Source: Candidatus Sulfopaludibacter sp. SbA3
GTDB lineage: Bacteria; Acidobacteriota; Terriglobia; Bryobacterales; Bryobacteraceae
Direction: 5' to 3'
Assembly: GCA_945890485.1 (NCBI GenBank)
Contig: CAMDCN010000011.1
Span: 210,688 to 274,687 of the forward strand
DNA: 64,000 nt
Part shown: positions 16,326 to 24,933 of the stretch, piece by piece
Layout of the letters: every line of letters starts with the position of its first letter
How positions within the stretch are numbered: position 1 is the stretch's first letter
The notes under the pieces: model-generated
Databases searched by the model: none
The model's input: the letters and a program-made list of their open reading frames with translations, nothing else
What the model was told of the DNA's origin: nothing
Position numbers and translations under genes: made by a program

Positions 16326-19049
16326 TCATGGTAACCCTACTGTATTGGAGTCCACGCCGTCGGCAGTAAGCGTCAGCAACTCACCAGGAGTGCCGCCGCG
16401 GATGTTGATTTGCTGCAGGCCGATGAACCCGGGCGCGAGGCCGGAGAAGAGCACTTCGCCGGCGCGGTTGCCAATCCGGGCCGTGACGGCGGCGGAGCCG
16501 AACCCGGTTCCGTAGATCTCGTAGATCGTCTCGCCGCGAGGGATCGCGGCGGCCAGGCCGGAAGCCGCGTCAAAGAAGATGCCGGGTTGGGCGGCGAGCA
16601 CCGGGACTGTGAGCTCCGTCGTGCCGGCTGGATTGATGGCGGCGATCTCCGCGCTCGATCCGGCGAGGCCGGTGGGCACCGCGAAGTTCGCTTGCGTTTC
16701 GTTACTAAAGAAGACGACGGCCGGGAAGCCGTTAACGGTGATCTCGGCTCCGCGCAGGTTGGCTCCGAAAGCCGTCGCAATGCCGCCCGGGACGATACCA
16801 GGACGGAAAGAAGCGGCATTGACCACGCCGTTGGCCGCGAGGGCGGGCATCCGGGCGACGCTGGCGGAGATGCCGGTGCCCGGTACGGTAATCTGTTCGA
16901 CGCCGGGCGGGAAGGCGGCCACACCGTTCGCGTCGGTGGTGACGACGGTGTCGCCGGCGGCGAGCCGGAGGCCGGGATAGGGCAGTTCGTTGATGTCCTG
17001 GGCGCGGAAGACGGGTCCATCACCTGGTTCATCGACCGGTACGACGCTGAGGCCGGCGCCATCGGCGGGCAACACCTGGATGCGGGCTTCGACCGGCGCG
17101 TACTCCGTGGGGCCTTCAGCACGGAGCAGGTCGACGCCGGAGCGGCCGGCGGCAATCTCGACCGGGACACTGGTTTGACCGGCGGGGATGACGACACTGC
17201 CGGGCACAGTGACGAGGCCGGACTCACTGCGAAGGGCGACCGTGACGGCGGTGGGGCTCGGACGATCGATCGAAAGCGAGGCGGTGGCGGCGCGTCCGGC
17301 CAGCAGGCCGGCGGCCGGTTCGACGTTCAGGCGCAGGTTGCGGCGGAAGGAGGTATCGAGGCTGGCGCGGCCACCGGAATAGCGGGTCCATGCCGCTTCG
17401 AGTTCGCGGCGATAGAGGTCGACCTTGGCGAGTTCAGCAGCGGTGGGTGTGGTGCCGGTAGGCACGATGAGAACGAAGCCGATGCGGTAACGGCGCTGCT
17501 CGACCGTGTGATCAGGGGTCCGGCGGCCCTCGGCGGCTATGATCTCTTCCACTCCAATGTTGCGGCGGGTGCCGTCGAAGGTCATTCCCACGCGGGGAGC
17601 CGTCAGGGCGGGGGAGAGTCCGGAGTTCTGGACATAAAAGGTGGGGGGCACTTCGTTGGCGGGGCGCAGGCCCATCAGGTATTGATCAAGAGGAGAGAAG
17701 CCTTCGACCGTGGCTACGGTGCGGAAGCGGGGGCTGACTCCTTCACCGGCATCTTCGATCCGATTGCCTTCGAGGAGAGAGGCTTCGGAGTTGAACGTAA
17801 AGGCCCAGTGGAAGCCTTGGCGGCCAAGCATGGGTCGGCTGTTGCCCTCACGGTTCGAGGCGAAGGCGAGGAACAGGTGGCCCGCTTCATGCGCGACCAC
17901 GGTGAGCCCGGTGTCGCCGGTGCCGGCGCGGGAAGGCATCAAGGCATTGGGATCGTCCGGGTACTGCGAGAGAGGCCCCATGTTCAAGACCGCTTGCAGG
18001 CGGTTAGGGGAACCATACTCGCGTCCGGTATCCAGCAGGAAGTCGCCAATTCCTTTGCGGCGCGCGCGGACGCTGACTTGAAAGGCGATGGTGCCGCCGC
18101 CCGGGGAGACGCCCCCCGTATTGAAGAACGCGAAATAGTCAAAGGCATCGTCATGGTTCTCGTAGATCTTTTGTGCGGCCGTGACGAGATCGACGGAGGT
18201 GGTATCGCCGAAGCTTTCGCCGACGGTACCGGTGAAGATACGTTCGCTGCCAGTGTTGAAGCTGACGAGCGCGGAGGAGCCCTGCAGACCGCCGGGCGAG
18301 ATGCCAACGACGGACTCGGCGAGATTGACCTGGCTCCAGGCGAAGGCGATTGCGCCGTCAGGCGTCAGCGTGATTTGAAAAGTCTGCGGCTGGCCGAAGC
18401 CGAAGTCGCTGTACTCGCGGACGCGCAGCCAAGTGACGCTGAAGCGCGTGGCGGAGCGAAAGATGTTGACGCCGTCGCCGTTGGCGGAGGGATCCAGGTC
18501 AGCGAACAAACCCGCGATGCGGGGGAGGCCGGAGTTAAGGCGCCCGAAGCTGCGGGCGCTCGTATCGACGTCGCCGCCACCGAAGCTCAGGTTGCCGTCG
18601 GAGTTGACCGAGATTTTGGTGTACTCGGCGCCGTAGAAACGAAAGGGGAACGGAAGGTCGAGTTCGCGGGTGTCGTCGTCGCCGAGTTCGGCGATGCGAT
18701 CTCCGACGGCAGCCGTGTTGATAGTGGCGGCGGCGGAGGTGAAACGGTAGCCGCTGTCGCTCGGAGTGAAGGTGACGCCGCGGTTGAGCAGGTTAAACGG
18801 GTTGCGCCGTGCGACCACGCCGTCGGCATCGTCGAGCACCAGAATGTTTCCTTCGATCCGTGAAGCCGGCCGACCGGTGGCCGCCTTGAACTTGCCTCCG
18901 CGTATCGATTTGCGGTGGAGGTCGAGTTCCTCGTAAGTCTGGCCGGGATAAGTGCCGCACCAGGAAGTGTTGGATTTCGCTTCGGCGAGCCCGGCGAAAA
19001 ACGGAACCAGCAGCGCGAGACTTGCGTAACGAAATATCGAGGGGCTCAT
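16326..19049 (-). CDS. Secreted nidogen-like protein with HEAGH metallopeptidase-type motif and Solibacter-type C-terminal domain
   Basis: A 907-residue exported protein. The signal peptide ends near residue 24 (LLVPFFAGLAEA). Residues about 85-240 form a nidogen-like (NIDO) domain: FPFRFYGAEYTKISVNSDGN, IAGLFADLDPS and FQITLTPDGAIAFAW. VVAHEAGHLFLAF at about 382-394 has the HExxH zinc-protease signature. A Calx-beta/BIG-like segment follows (about 600-690, VTVALRSESGLVTVPGSVVIPAG). The last 175 residues (VVNAASFRPGIVPGGIATAFG onward) are the TIG-like domain abundant in Candidatus Solibacter (I recall TIGR03437). The ATG at 19049 begins the signal peptide and lies 5 nt after a TACAAT hexamer. 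Protease activity is inferred from one motif only. Confidence 0.85.
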   Translation of the reverse strand: MSPSIFRYASLALLVPFFAGLAEAKSNTSWCGTYPGQTYEELDLHRKSIRGGKFKAATGRPASRIEGNILVLDDADGVVARRNPFNLLNRGVTFTPSDSGYRFTSAAATINTAAVGDRIAELGDDDTRELDLPFPFRFYGAEYTKISVNSDGNLSFGGGDVDTSARSFGRLNSGLPRIAGLFADLDPSANGDGVNIFRSATRFSVTWLRVREYSDFGFGQPQTFQITLTPDGAIAFAWSQVNLAESVVGISPGGLQGSSALVSFNTGSERIFTGTVGESFGDTTSVDLVTAAQKIYENHDDAFDYFAFFNTGGVSPGGGTIAFQVSVRARRKGIGDFLLDTGREYGSPNRLQAVLNMGPLSQYPDDPNALMPSRAGTGDTGLTVVAHEAGHLFLAFASNREGNSRPMLGRQGFHWAFTFNSEASLLEGNRIEDAGEGVSPRFRTVATVEGFSPLDQYLMGLRPANEVPPTFYVQNSGLSPALTAPRVGMTFDGTRRNIGVEEIIAAEGRRTPDHTVEQRRYRIGFVLIVPTGTTPTAAELAKVDLYRRELEAAWTRYSGGRASLDTSFRRNLRLNVEPAAGLLAGRAATASLSIDRPSPTAVTVALRSESGLVTVPGSVVIPAGQTSVPVEIAAGRSGVDLLRAEGPTEYAPVEARIQVLPADGAGLSVVPVDEPGDGPVFRAQDINELPYPGLRLAAGDTVVTTDANGVAAFPPGVEQITVPGTGISASVARMPALAANGVVNAASFRPGIVPGGIATAFGANLRGAEITVNGFPAVVFFSNETQANFAVPTGLAGSSAEIAAINPAGTTELTVPVLAAQPGIFFDAASGLAAAIPRGETIYEIYGTGFGSAAVTARIGNRAGEVLFSGLAPGFIGLQQINIRGGTPGELLTLTADGVDSNTVGLP

Positions 19050-19054
19050 CCCCC

Positions 19055-19060
19055 ATTGTA
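19055..19060 (-). promoter_or_regulatory. -10 element (TACAAT) of the 19-10 kb minus-strand run
   Basis: TACAAT on the minus strand ends 5 nt before the ATG at 19049, again predicting a leaderless transcript. On the plus strand the overlapping TAAAAT (19059-19064) could serve the divergent AIM24 gene, which has a short leader with a GAGGA Shine-Dalgarno at about 19075-19079. Confidence 0.45.
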
Positions 19061-19088
19061 AAATACAACTTGCTGAGGATTTGTTTCG

Positions 19089-19946
19089 ATGGCGTTCTGT
19101 AATAAGTGTGGAGCGAATCAGGCGGACGATGCCAGATTCTGTTTCCAGTGCGGTACGCAAATGGGTGCAGCCGGTGGGGCCGTGGCCTATGTGCCGCAGC
19201 CGCTCGAGTATACGATTCAAGGGGATAACCTCCAAGTGGCCCGCGTGAAATTGCAGCCCGGACAAGAGATATACGCGGAGGCGGGCAAGATGGTGTACAA
19301 GACACCGTCGGTGCAGTGGGAAACAAGGATGTCCGGGAACTCGATCGGCGAGAAGATCTGGGGCGCCTTGAAACGGAAACTCTCGGGTGAGTCTCTGTTC
19401 ATGACCTACTTCCGGGCCAATGGGATGGGGGAAGTTGGATTTGCCGGATCGTATCCGGGCCGGATTCAGGCGTTTGACCTGCCGCCGGGCAAGAGCGTGT
19501 TGGTGCAGCGCGACGGATTTCTGGCGGCACAGCCGACCGTTCAGTTAAGCATCGCGCTCGTGAAGAAGATTGGCAGCGGTTTGTTTGGCGGTGAAGGGTT
19601 TATTCTTCAGAAATTGACTGGACCTGGGGTCGTGTTTATTCACGGCGGGGGCGACTTCATCGAGTTCAACCTGGCGCCGGGCGAAATGCTGCAGGTCGAC
19701 ACCGGTTGTATTGTGGCGTTTGAAGATACGGTGCAGTACGACATTCAATTTGTGGGCGGGATCAAAACGGCGATCTTCGGCGGCGAGGGTCTGTTTCTCG
19801 CTACTCTGACAGGACCGGGGCGGGCGATTGTGCAATCCATGACGCTGAGCAAGCTGCGGCGTGAACTGGCGCCTTCGGCCACCGGCGGCGGCGATGAACG
19901 AAGCGCCCTCGGAGCGATTACAGGGATTTTTGGTTCGGATGACTAA
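19089..19946 (+). CDS. AIM24 family protein with N-terminal zinc ribbon
   Basis: A 285-residue soluble protein. Residues 4-21 form a zinc ribbon (CNKCGA, then CFQCGT; four cysteines in CxxC pairs). From about 38 the AIM24/TIGR00266 beta-sandwich starts: YTIQGDNLQVARVKLQPGQEIYAEAGKMVY. It continues with GRIQAFDLPPGKSVLVQRDGFLAAQPTVQL, GEGFILQKLTGPGVVFIHGGGD and GEGLFLATLTGPGRAIVQSM. AIM24 proteins are related to a yeast mitochondrial inner-membrane factor; their bacterial role is not settled. The zinc-ribbon fusion is common in bacteria. Its last 8 bp overlap the downstream GAF-like gene, so the two probably form an operon. Confidence 0.92.
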   Translation: MAFCNKCGANQADDARFCFQCGTQMGAAGGAVAYVPQPLEYTIQGDNLQVARVKLQPGQEIYAEAGKMVYKTPSVQWETRMSGNSIGEKIWGALKRKLSGESLFMTYFRANGMGEVGFAGSYPGRIQAFDLPPGKSVLVQRDGFLAAQPTVQLSIALVKKIGSGLFGGEGFILQKLTGPGVVFIHGGGDFIEFNLAPGEMLQVDTGCIVAFEDTVQYDIQFVGGIKTAIFGGEGLFLATLTGPGRAIVQSMTLSKLRRELAPSATGGGDERSALGAITGIFGSDD

Positions 19947-20754
19947 TACGCAGATAGCGCAGATTCGCGACGAAGTGGCGGCCCTATTGAGCAGCCGGCT
20001 GGCGGCGGTGCCAACGGAGGCCGCCGCGCTGCAGCGAGCGGCCCGGGCGCTGCGGCAATCGGAATCGATTGACCAATGGATTCAGATTGTGGCCGATGCC
20101 GCGGCGGCGTTTGCTCCTCGGGTGGCTTTGTTTTCCATCGATGGCGACCGCGTGGTGGCCAAGGCGTTGCGAGGGCCGGGCGAATTGCCGGCGGAGCCGC
20201 TGGCGCTGGCCGAAGCGCCGGCGCTGCAGCAGGTGATCGATACGAAAGAGTTGGTAGTGTGTTTGACGGCGGCTTCGCAGTTGGGCGCCGCGCTGTTCAC
20301 TCCGGTGCTGGCCAAGCGGGCACATCTGTTGCCGGTGGTGGGGAAGTCGAGGGTGCTGGGGATTCTGTATGCCGAGGGCGATGCGAACCTGCCGGCGCTG
20401 GAGACGTTGACGTCGCTGGCGGCCGGGTCGCTCGAACTGCGAAAGGTGAATGGATCGGCGCCGCTGATTCAGCCGGCGGCGGCGGAGCCGGAGCACCGTC
20501 ATCCGGTGGAGCTGGCGCCCGCTCCTGCCCTTGTCGTGACCGAAAGTGTGGACTGGCGGGCCAAGCGCGGGGCCAGCGTGGCGGTGGCGAAATTGATTCT
20601 GCAGAACAGCGAGACACTGGCCGAAGGGCGGGCGCGCAACAAGGTCTACGCTGCTTTGCGGTTGCCGATTGAGGCGGCACGGCTCGATTTTCGGGACCGG
20701 TTCCCGGGCAAGGAAAGCTACCTGGAAGCCGAGTTCGACGCGCGGCTGTTCTAG
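19939..20754 (+). CDS. GAF-like domain protein of unknown function
   Basis: About 271 residues, soluble, rich in Ala and Leu. Residues about 30-175 follow a GAF-like pattern: an amphipathic helix (ESIDQWIQIVADAAAAFAP), then VALFSIDGDRVVAKALRG, LQQVIDTKELVVCLTAA, LLPVVGKSRVLGILYAEG and LETLTSLAAGSLEL. The C-terminal part (WRAKRGASVAVAKLILQN) resembles a helical segment seen in acidobacterial sensor-like proteins. No kinase, cyclase or DNA-binding domain is attached. The ATG at 19939 overlaps the end of the AIM24 gene; an upstream in-frame ATG (19894) is also possible. A ligand-sensing role is inference. Confidence 0.75.
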   Translation: MTNTQIAQIRDEVAALLSSRLAAVPTEAAALQRAARALRQSESIDQWIQIVADAAAAFAPRVALFSIDGDRVVAKALRGPGELPAEPLALAEAPALQQVIDTKELVVCLTAASQLGAALFTPVLAKRAHLLPVVGKSRVLGILYAEGDANLPALETLTSLAAGSLELRKVNGSAPLIQPAAAEPEHRHPVELAPAPALVVTESVDWRAKRGASVAVAKLILQNSETLAEGRARNKVYAALRLPIEAARLDFRDRFPGKESYLEAEFDARLF

Positions 20755-21701
20755 TGAAGTTCCATGGCCGGATCCGGTGAGAAGCCCTTGTTCAGGGTCC
20801 ACTCCTTCACGATCCGTCGAGCCGCGAGATCGATCGTGTAGACCTTGTCGAGGTTCTCGTTGGAAGCGTAGGCCAGTTTGCCGTCGGGGCTTAAGTGGAG
20901 GCTGACGATTTGGCCGAGCGGGGCGGGGAGTTCGACTCGGCCCGCTACCTTGCCAGTGTTCGTGTCGGTCCAGCCGACAGCCTTTTCATCGAGCAGGCCA
21001 TAGACGACGTAGCGGTTGTCGGGGGTGACGTCAATGCGGACGGGGCCGGGGCCGGAGTCGAGCGTGCGGACCACTTTGTGTGTGGCGGTGTCGATTTCGG
21101 CGATGCCTTTGCCGTCGCGCTGGCAGACGTAGAGGCGCTTACCGTCAGGCGAAAGGATGCTGCCTTCGGGGCGTGGGCCGGTGGGGATGAGCTTCACTTC
21201 ACCGGTGGCGAGATGGATGGCGGAGACGTTCGAGGAAGTTGAGTTGGAAACCCAGGCCCACTGGCCGTCGCGGCTGGCCGTAACCATGTGCGCCGTTTTG
21301 CCCTGCGTTTGGTAAGTGCGAAGGATGGTGCGTTTGGCCGGGTCAACGAGGAGTAGCGCGTCGGGGAGTTCGGTGGAGATGAGCAGGTTGCCGTTGGGCA
21401 GGCGGGCGATGCCGTGGGGCCGGCGATACTGGCCGGTAGAGATTTCGCCGATCTTTTCGCGGCGCTCGAGATCGATGATCGAAACTGTGTTGCCGCCTTG
21501 GCCAGCCTGCTCGATGCGCATAGTGCCGTTGTCGGTGGTGAAGAGCAGTTTGCCATCGGCGGAGCGGACCATTTCGTGAGGATGGGCGTTGACGGCCACC
21601 TTTTTCTCGAGCTTTCCATCGGCGGAGTAGAAGCCGAGGGAGCTATCGCCCTTATGGAGGACGAGCCACGTGGAGGCGGCAAGGAGGAGAAGAGACGGCA
21701 T
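20751..21701 (-). CDS. Exported YVTN/lactonase-like beta-propeller protein
   Basis: A 316-residue protein with a short signal peptide (MPSLLLLAASTWLVLH). Repeats of about 42 residues carry the 'S-x-D-G-[KR]-x-[LA]-[YW]-V' motif (LSPDGKRLYVCQRDGKGIAEID, VTPDNRYVVYGLLDEKAVGW, LSPDGKLAYASNENLDKVYTID). This is the YVTN/NHL-type propeller also seen in 6-phosphogluconolactonase-like proteins. I cannot identify an active site. It follows the sulfatase gene by 3 bp and probably shares its transcript. Its stop codon interlocks with that of the convergent GAF-like gene (shared CTAG). Confidence 0.87.
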   Translation of the reverse strand: MPSLLLLAASTWLVLHKGDSSLGFYSADGKLEKKVAVNAHPHEMVRSADGKLLFTTDNGTMRIEQAGQGGNTVSIIDLERREKIGEISTGQYRRPHGIARLPNGNLLISTELPDALLLVDPAKRTILRTYQTQGKTAHMVTASRDGQWAWVSNSTSSNVSAIHLATGEVKLIPTGPRPEGSILSPDGKRLYVCQRDGKGIAEIDTATHKVVRTLDSGPGPVRIDVTPDNRYVVYGLLDEKAVGWTDTNTGKVAGRVELPAPLGQIVSLHLSPDGKLAYASNENLDKVYTIDLAARRIVKEWTLNKGFSPDPAMELH

Positions 21702-21704
21702 GGG

Positions 21705-23168
21705 CTATTTTCCCTTTCTGCGGTACGTATTGGTGTTGAAATCGAAATCGAATTCGGTGCGCTGGGGTTGGGCCTTCGCGTTGGTGGTGGGCATGTAGCG
21801 GGCGAGTTCCGCCTTCAGCTTGGTGTGGGCCGGGTCGCCGGCGAGGTTGCGCCATTCGTTGGGATCGGCCACGCAATCGTACAGCTCTTCGGTGTTGTCG
21901 CGGTAACGGATGTAGCGCCAGCGCTCTGTACGGACGGCGTGGTTGCCTTCGAGATAGGTGATGACGGCAGGCGGGCGCTTGGCTTTCGGGTTGCGGAGTT
22001 GGGGCACGAGGCTGAGCCCTTCGTTGCGCGGGTTTTTGGGCAAGCCGCAAAGGTCAAGGACCGTGGGATAGAGATCGAGCAGACTGACCGCCTGGGTACG
22101 GGTGACCCCGGGCTTGGACGTGCCAGGCCCGGCGATGATGAGCGGGATGTGGGTCGACCGTTGCCACAATGTCGACTTGTGCCAATGCTGTTTTTCTCCG
22201 AGGTGCCAGCCGTTGTCGCTCCAGAAAACGATGACGGTGTTCTTGGCGTGGGCCGACTTGTCGAGCGCGTCGAGGAGTTGGCCGACCATGGCGTCGGCGA
22301 AAGTGACGCAGGCGAGATAGGAGCGGACGGCGTCTTTGTGCTTGCCCGTGGCGACGATGCGTTCGTGCTCGGAGCGGCGGAAGGCGGCGAACTCCTGGCC
22401 GATCTTGGGAACGTCGTTGAGGTCGTCGGCGGGGGCTTCGGGGAGGGTGACCTTCTCTGGTGGGTAGAGGTCGAAGTACTTCTGCGGGGCGTACATCGGG
22501 ATGTGCGGATGCCACAAGCCGATGGCGAGGAAGAAGGGTTTGGCGTGCGATTTCGCGAGGAACTTCGAGCCGAACTCGATGGCGCGCTGGTCGCCATAGG
22601 CCTGTTCCTGATAGGGCAGGACGCCCCAATCGAATTCGCCCTGGAAATTATCGAGGCCGTTCAACGGAATGCCTGGAGGGGCGGGGATGCGCTTGTTCCA
22701 GGGGTACCAGTCGGCGCGGCGATACCAGGGGTCGTCGAAGACCTGGAGTTGGAACTCGTCCCATTGCGAGGGCGGATTGTTGCCGGCGGTGTGATGGAAT
22801 ATTTTGCCGGCGCCGGCGACGTGGTAGCCGTTCTGCTTGAAGTACATGGGCAGTGTCAGGGCATCGGGAAGGACCGGCGGCCAGAACTGGTCGTTGTTGT
22901 ACATGCCCGTCGTGGACGGGCGCTGGCCCAAGAGCAGGGCGGCCCGGGAGGGGTTGCAGAGCGGCGAGGCGCAGTGCGCATTCGCGAAGAGGACGCCGCG
23001 TTTGGCGAGGCGATCAATGTTCGGCGTCTGCACGCCGGGATAGCCGCGCAGGCAGCCAACCCAATCGTTCATGTCGTCAACCGAAACGAAGAGGACGTTG
23101 GGCCGGGACGGAGCGGCAGCGGCGGACGCTGCGGCGGCAGAGGCGAGGAAGGCGCGGCGGGTAAGCAT
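21705..23168 (-). CDS. Exported formylglycine-dependent sulfatase (iduronate-2-sulfatase-like)
   Basis: A 487-residue Tat-type exported sulfatase (LTRRAFLASAAAASAAAA). VLFVSVDDMNDW (about 25-36) gives the first metal-binding aspartates. The activation motif C-N-P-S-R at residues 71-75 places the formylglycine precursor Cys71, so maturation by FGE or anSME is needed. No such enzyme is in the window. VIVFWSDNGWHLGEKQHWHKST and the preceding region supply the remaining metal and active-site residues. The order and length fit the iduronate-2-sulfatase-like family common in Planctomycetes and Acidobacteria. A sulfated glycan is the likely substrate, by family knowledge. TATAAT (23179-23184) lies 10 nt before the ATG, inside the 3' flank of metW. 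Confidence 0.93.
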   Translation of the reverse strand: MLTRRAFLASAAAASAAAAPSRPNVLFVSVDDMNDWVGCLRGYPGVQTPNIDRLAKRGVLFANAHCASPLCNPSRAALLLGQRPSTTGMYNNDQFWPPVLPDALTLPMYFKQNGYHVAGAGKIFHHTAGNNPPSQWDEFQLQVFDDPWYRRADWYPWNKRIPAPPGIPLNGLDNFQGEFDWGVLPYQEQAYGDQRAIEFGSKFLAKSHAKPFFLAIGLWHPHIPMYAPQKYFDLYPPEKVTLPEAPADDLNDVPKIGQEFAAFRRSEHERIVATGKHKDAVRSYLACVTFADAMVGQLLDALDKSAHAKNTVIVFWSDNGWHLGEKQHWHKSTLWQRSTHIPLIIAGPGTSKPGVTRTQAVSLLDLYPTVLDLCGLPKNPRNEGLSLVPQLRNPKAKRPPAVITYLEGNHAVRTERWRYIRYRDNTEELYDCVADPNEWRNLAGDPAHTKLKAELARYMPTTNAKAQPQRTEFDFDFNTNTYRRKGK

Positions 23169-23178
23169 GTTCCCGCAG

Positions 23179-23184
23179 ATTATA
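23179..23184 (-). promoter_or_regulatory. -10 element (TATAAT) of the sulfatase gene
   Basis: A perfect TATAAT on the minus strand, 10 nt before the sulfatase ATG, predicts a leader of only about 4 nt. It lies just past the metW stop codon, so the sulfatase-propeller pair probably has its own promoter although metW runs in the same direction. Confidence 0.5.
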
Positions 23185-23189
23185 TCCGG

Positions 23190-23819
23190 TTAGCTCTTCA
23201 GGCGGACGAGGTAGACGGCGGTCTCCGCGAGCAAGTTCGGCAACATCTTTACTTCGCGATTGTCATCGAGGAAAACCCGCTTCTCGATGTTCCAGTTCTC
23301 TTTCGCGGCGAGGATCTCAAAATCGTCGACGGTGAAGAAATGAATGTTGGGCGAGTCGTACCATTCGTGCGGAAACCGAGTGGTTTTTGGGGCGCGGCCC
23401 GTCAGCAAATGCGCGAGGCGGACGCGCCAGTGGCCGAAGTTCGGGAAGGCGACGATGGCCCGGCGGCCGACGCGCAGCATCTCGTTCATCACCTGCAAGG
23501 GGCGGCGCACTTCTTGCAGTGTCTGGCTGAGGATGACGTAGTCGAAGGCGCCATCGGGGTAGTCGGCCAGGCACTCTTCGAGATTGCCCTGGTAGCAACT
23601 GACGCCCTTGGCGATGGCCTTCTGCACCTTGGCGGCGTCCATCTCGACTCCTCGCGCGTCGACGTCTTTGTTCTCGGCGAGCCAACTCAGCAGTTCGCCG
23701 TCGCCGCAGCCGAGGTCGAGGACGCAGGTTTGCGGGGCGACGATTTCACTAAAGATCGCGTAGTCGCCGCGGCCGAGCAGGTTGCGCACAAAGGGATCGG
23801 TTCTCTGGGCTGCGGTCAT
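23190..23819 (-). CDS. metW: Methionine biosynthesis protein MetW
   Basis: A 209-residue SAM-dependent methyltransferase-fold protein. The glycine motif VLDLGCGDGELLSWL (about 32-46), the acidic beta-2 end ARGVEMDA and the family segment DYVILSQTLQEVRRP are typical of MetW. So are NFGHWRVRLAHLLTGRAPKT and LPHEWYDSPNIHFFTV-like sequence (here FPHEWYDSPNIHFFT). In many proteobacteria MetW partners with MetX in homoserine acylation. The ATG overlaps the metX stop as ATGA, so start choice is firm. The longer frame upstream lies within metX. Confidence 0.94.
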   Translation of the reverse strand: MTAAQRTDPFVRNLLGRGDYAIFSEIVAPQTCVLDLGCGDGELLSWLAENKDVDARGVEMDAAKVQKAIAKGVSCYQGNLEECLADYPDGAFDYVILSQTLQEVRRPLQVMNEMLRVGRRAIVAFPNFGHWRVRLAHLLTGRAPKTTRFPHEWYDSPNIHFFTVDDFEILAAKENWNIEKRVFLDDNREVKMLPNLLAETAVYLVRLKS

Positions 23820-24907
23820 CGGCGGTTCACTCCTTTCGTGACGCGGTGCAGGAAGCCCTTCACGATCTCGGTCTGCTCTTCCACTTCGACGAGGAAGGCG
23901 TCGTGGCCGTACTTCGACGTGAGTTCGATATAGGCGACGTCCTGGTTGCGGCGGCGCAGGGCGTTGACCACCTCCTGCGATTGATAGGACGGGTAAAGCC
24001 AATCGGAGGTGAAGCTGATGACGAGGAACTTGGTCTTCGATCGTTCGAGCACGGCGGTGAGCGATTGCTGGCCGCCGGCGAGATCGAACAGGTCCATCGC
24101 TTTCGTGATGTAGAGATACGAGTTCGCGTCAAAGCGATCGACGAACTGGCTGCCGCGGTAGCGGAGATAGCTTTCGACTTCGAAGATGCCTTGATCCTCG
24201 CGCTGGCGGCGGCCGAACTTCTGGCGCATCGACTCATCGCTCATGTAGGTGATGTGGCCCACCATGCGGGCGACGGAGAGGCCGCGGCCGGGTAGTTTGC
24301 CGCCGTAGTAGTTGCCGTTGTTCCAGTCAGGATCGGCCATGATCGCCTGGCGGCCGACTTCGTTGAAGGCGATCTGCTGGGCGCTATGGCGCGGCGTGGT
24401 GGCGATGGGAATGGCCGAGGCGACGCGGTCGGGATAGCGGGCCGCCCATTCGAGCACCTGCATGCCGCCCATGGAGCCGCCGGCGACGCAGAGCAACCGC
24501 TCGATGCCGAGGGCTGCGATCAGCTTGGCCTGCAGGCGCACCATGTCGCCGATGGTGATGACCGGGAAGGTCATGCCGAAGACTTCGCCGGTGGCGGGGT
24601 CGATGGAGCCGGGCCCGGTGGTGCCGCGGCAGCCGCCAAGCACGTTCGAGCAGATGACAAAATGCTGATCGGTATCGAAGCCCTTGTCCGGGCCGATCAT
24701 GCTGTCCCACCAGCCTTTTTGCTGGGTTTGCGGGTCAATTCCGGCCGCGTGGGCGTCACCCGAAAAGGCGTGCGTGATGAGGATGGCGTTCGAACGCTCG
24801 GCGTTCAACGTTCCGTATGTTTGGTAAGCGACGTCGACTGGAGCGAGGGTGACCCCACAATCAAGCTCCAAGGAATCGAATCGCCTCGTCTGCGTGGAAA
24901 CGACCAT
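23816..24907 (-). CDS. metX: Homoserine O-acyltransferase MetX
   Basis: A 363-residue alpha/beta-hydrolase-fold enzyme that acylates homoserine for methionine synthesis, with no signal peptide. The nucleophile elbow GGSMGGMQVLEW is at about residue 143. The acid DWLYPSYQSQEV is at about 301 and the histidine KYGHDAFLVE at about 334. The MetX-specific segments NAILITHAFSGDAHAAG and CSNVLGGCRGTTGP are present. Whether it uses acetyl- or succinyl-CoA cannot be told from family membership alone. It is coupled to metW by ATGA. No SAM riboswitch fits in the 26-bp gap to the divergent gene. Confidence 0.95.
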   Translation of the reverse strand: MVVSTQTRRFDSLELDCGVTLAPVDVAYQTYGTLNAERSNAILITHAFSGDAHAAGIDPQTQQKGWWDSMIGPDKGFDTDQHFVICSNVLGGCRGTTGPGSIDPATGEVFGMTFPVITIGDMVRLQAKLIAALGIERLLCVAGGSMGGMQVLEWAARYPDRVASAIPIATTPRHSAQQIAFNEVGRQAIMADPDWNNGNYYGGKLPGRGLSVARMVGHITYMSDESMRQKFGRRQREDQGIFEVESYLRYRGSQFVDRFDANSYLYITKAMDLFDLAGGQQSLTAVLERSKTKFLVISFTSDWLYPSYQSQEVVNALRRRNQDVAYIELTSKYGHDAFLVEVEEQTEIVKGFLHRVTKGVNRR

Positions 24908-24920
24908 GACTGGAATCCCT

Positions 24921-24926
24921 TAGGAT
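24921..24926 (+). promoter_or_regulatory. -10 element (TAGGAT) of the ceramidase-family gene
   Basis: TAGGAT ends 7 nt before the ATG at 24934. On the opposite strand the same bases give TATCCT, 14 nt before metX, so the 26-bp intergenic space may hold two back-to-back -10 elements. No clear -35 is visible for either; both would lie in coding sequence. Confidence 0.42.
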
Positions 24927-24933
24927 AACAGGC

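Noticed and set aside
21414..23933. 839-codon plus-strand frame opposite the sulfatase and metW
   Set aside because: Composition (Gly/Val/Glu-rich, no family similarity) and perfect opposition to three well-supported minus-strand genes mark it as an antisense shadow frame of high-GC DNA.
24908..24933. SAM riboswitch upstream of metX
   Set aside because: The space between metX and the divergent gene is only 26 bp, far too small for any known SAM riboswitch class.
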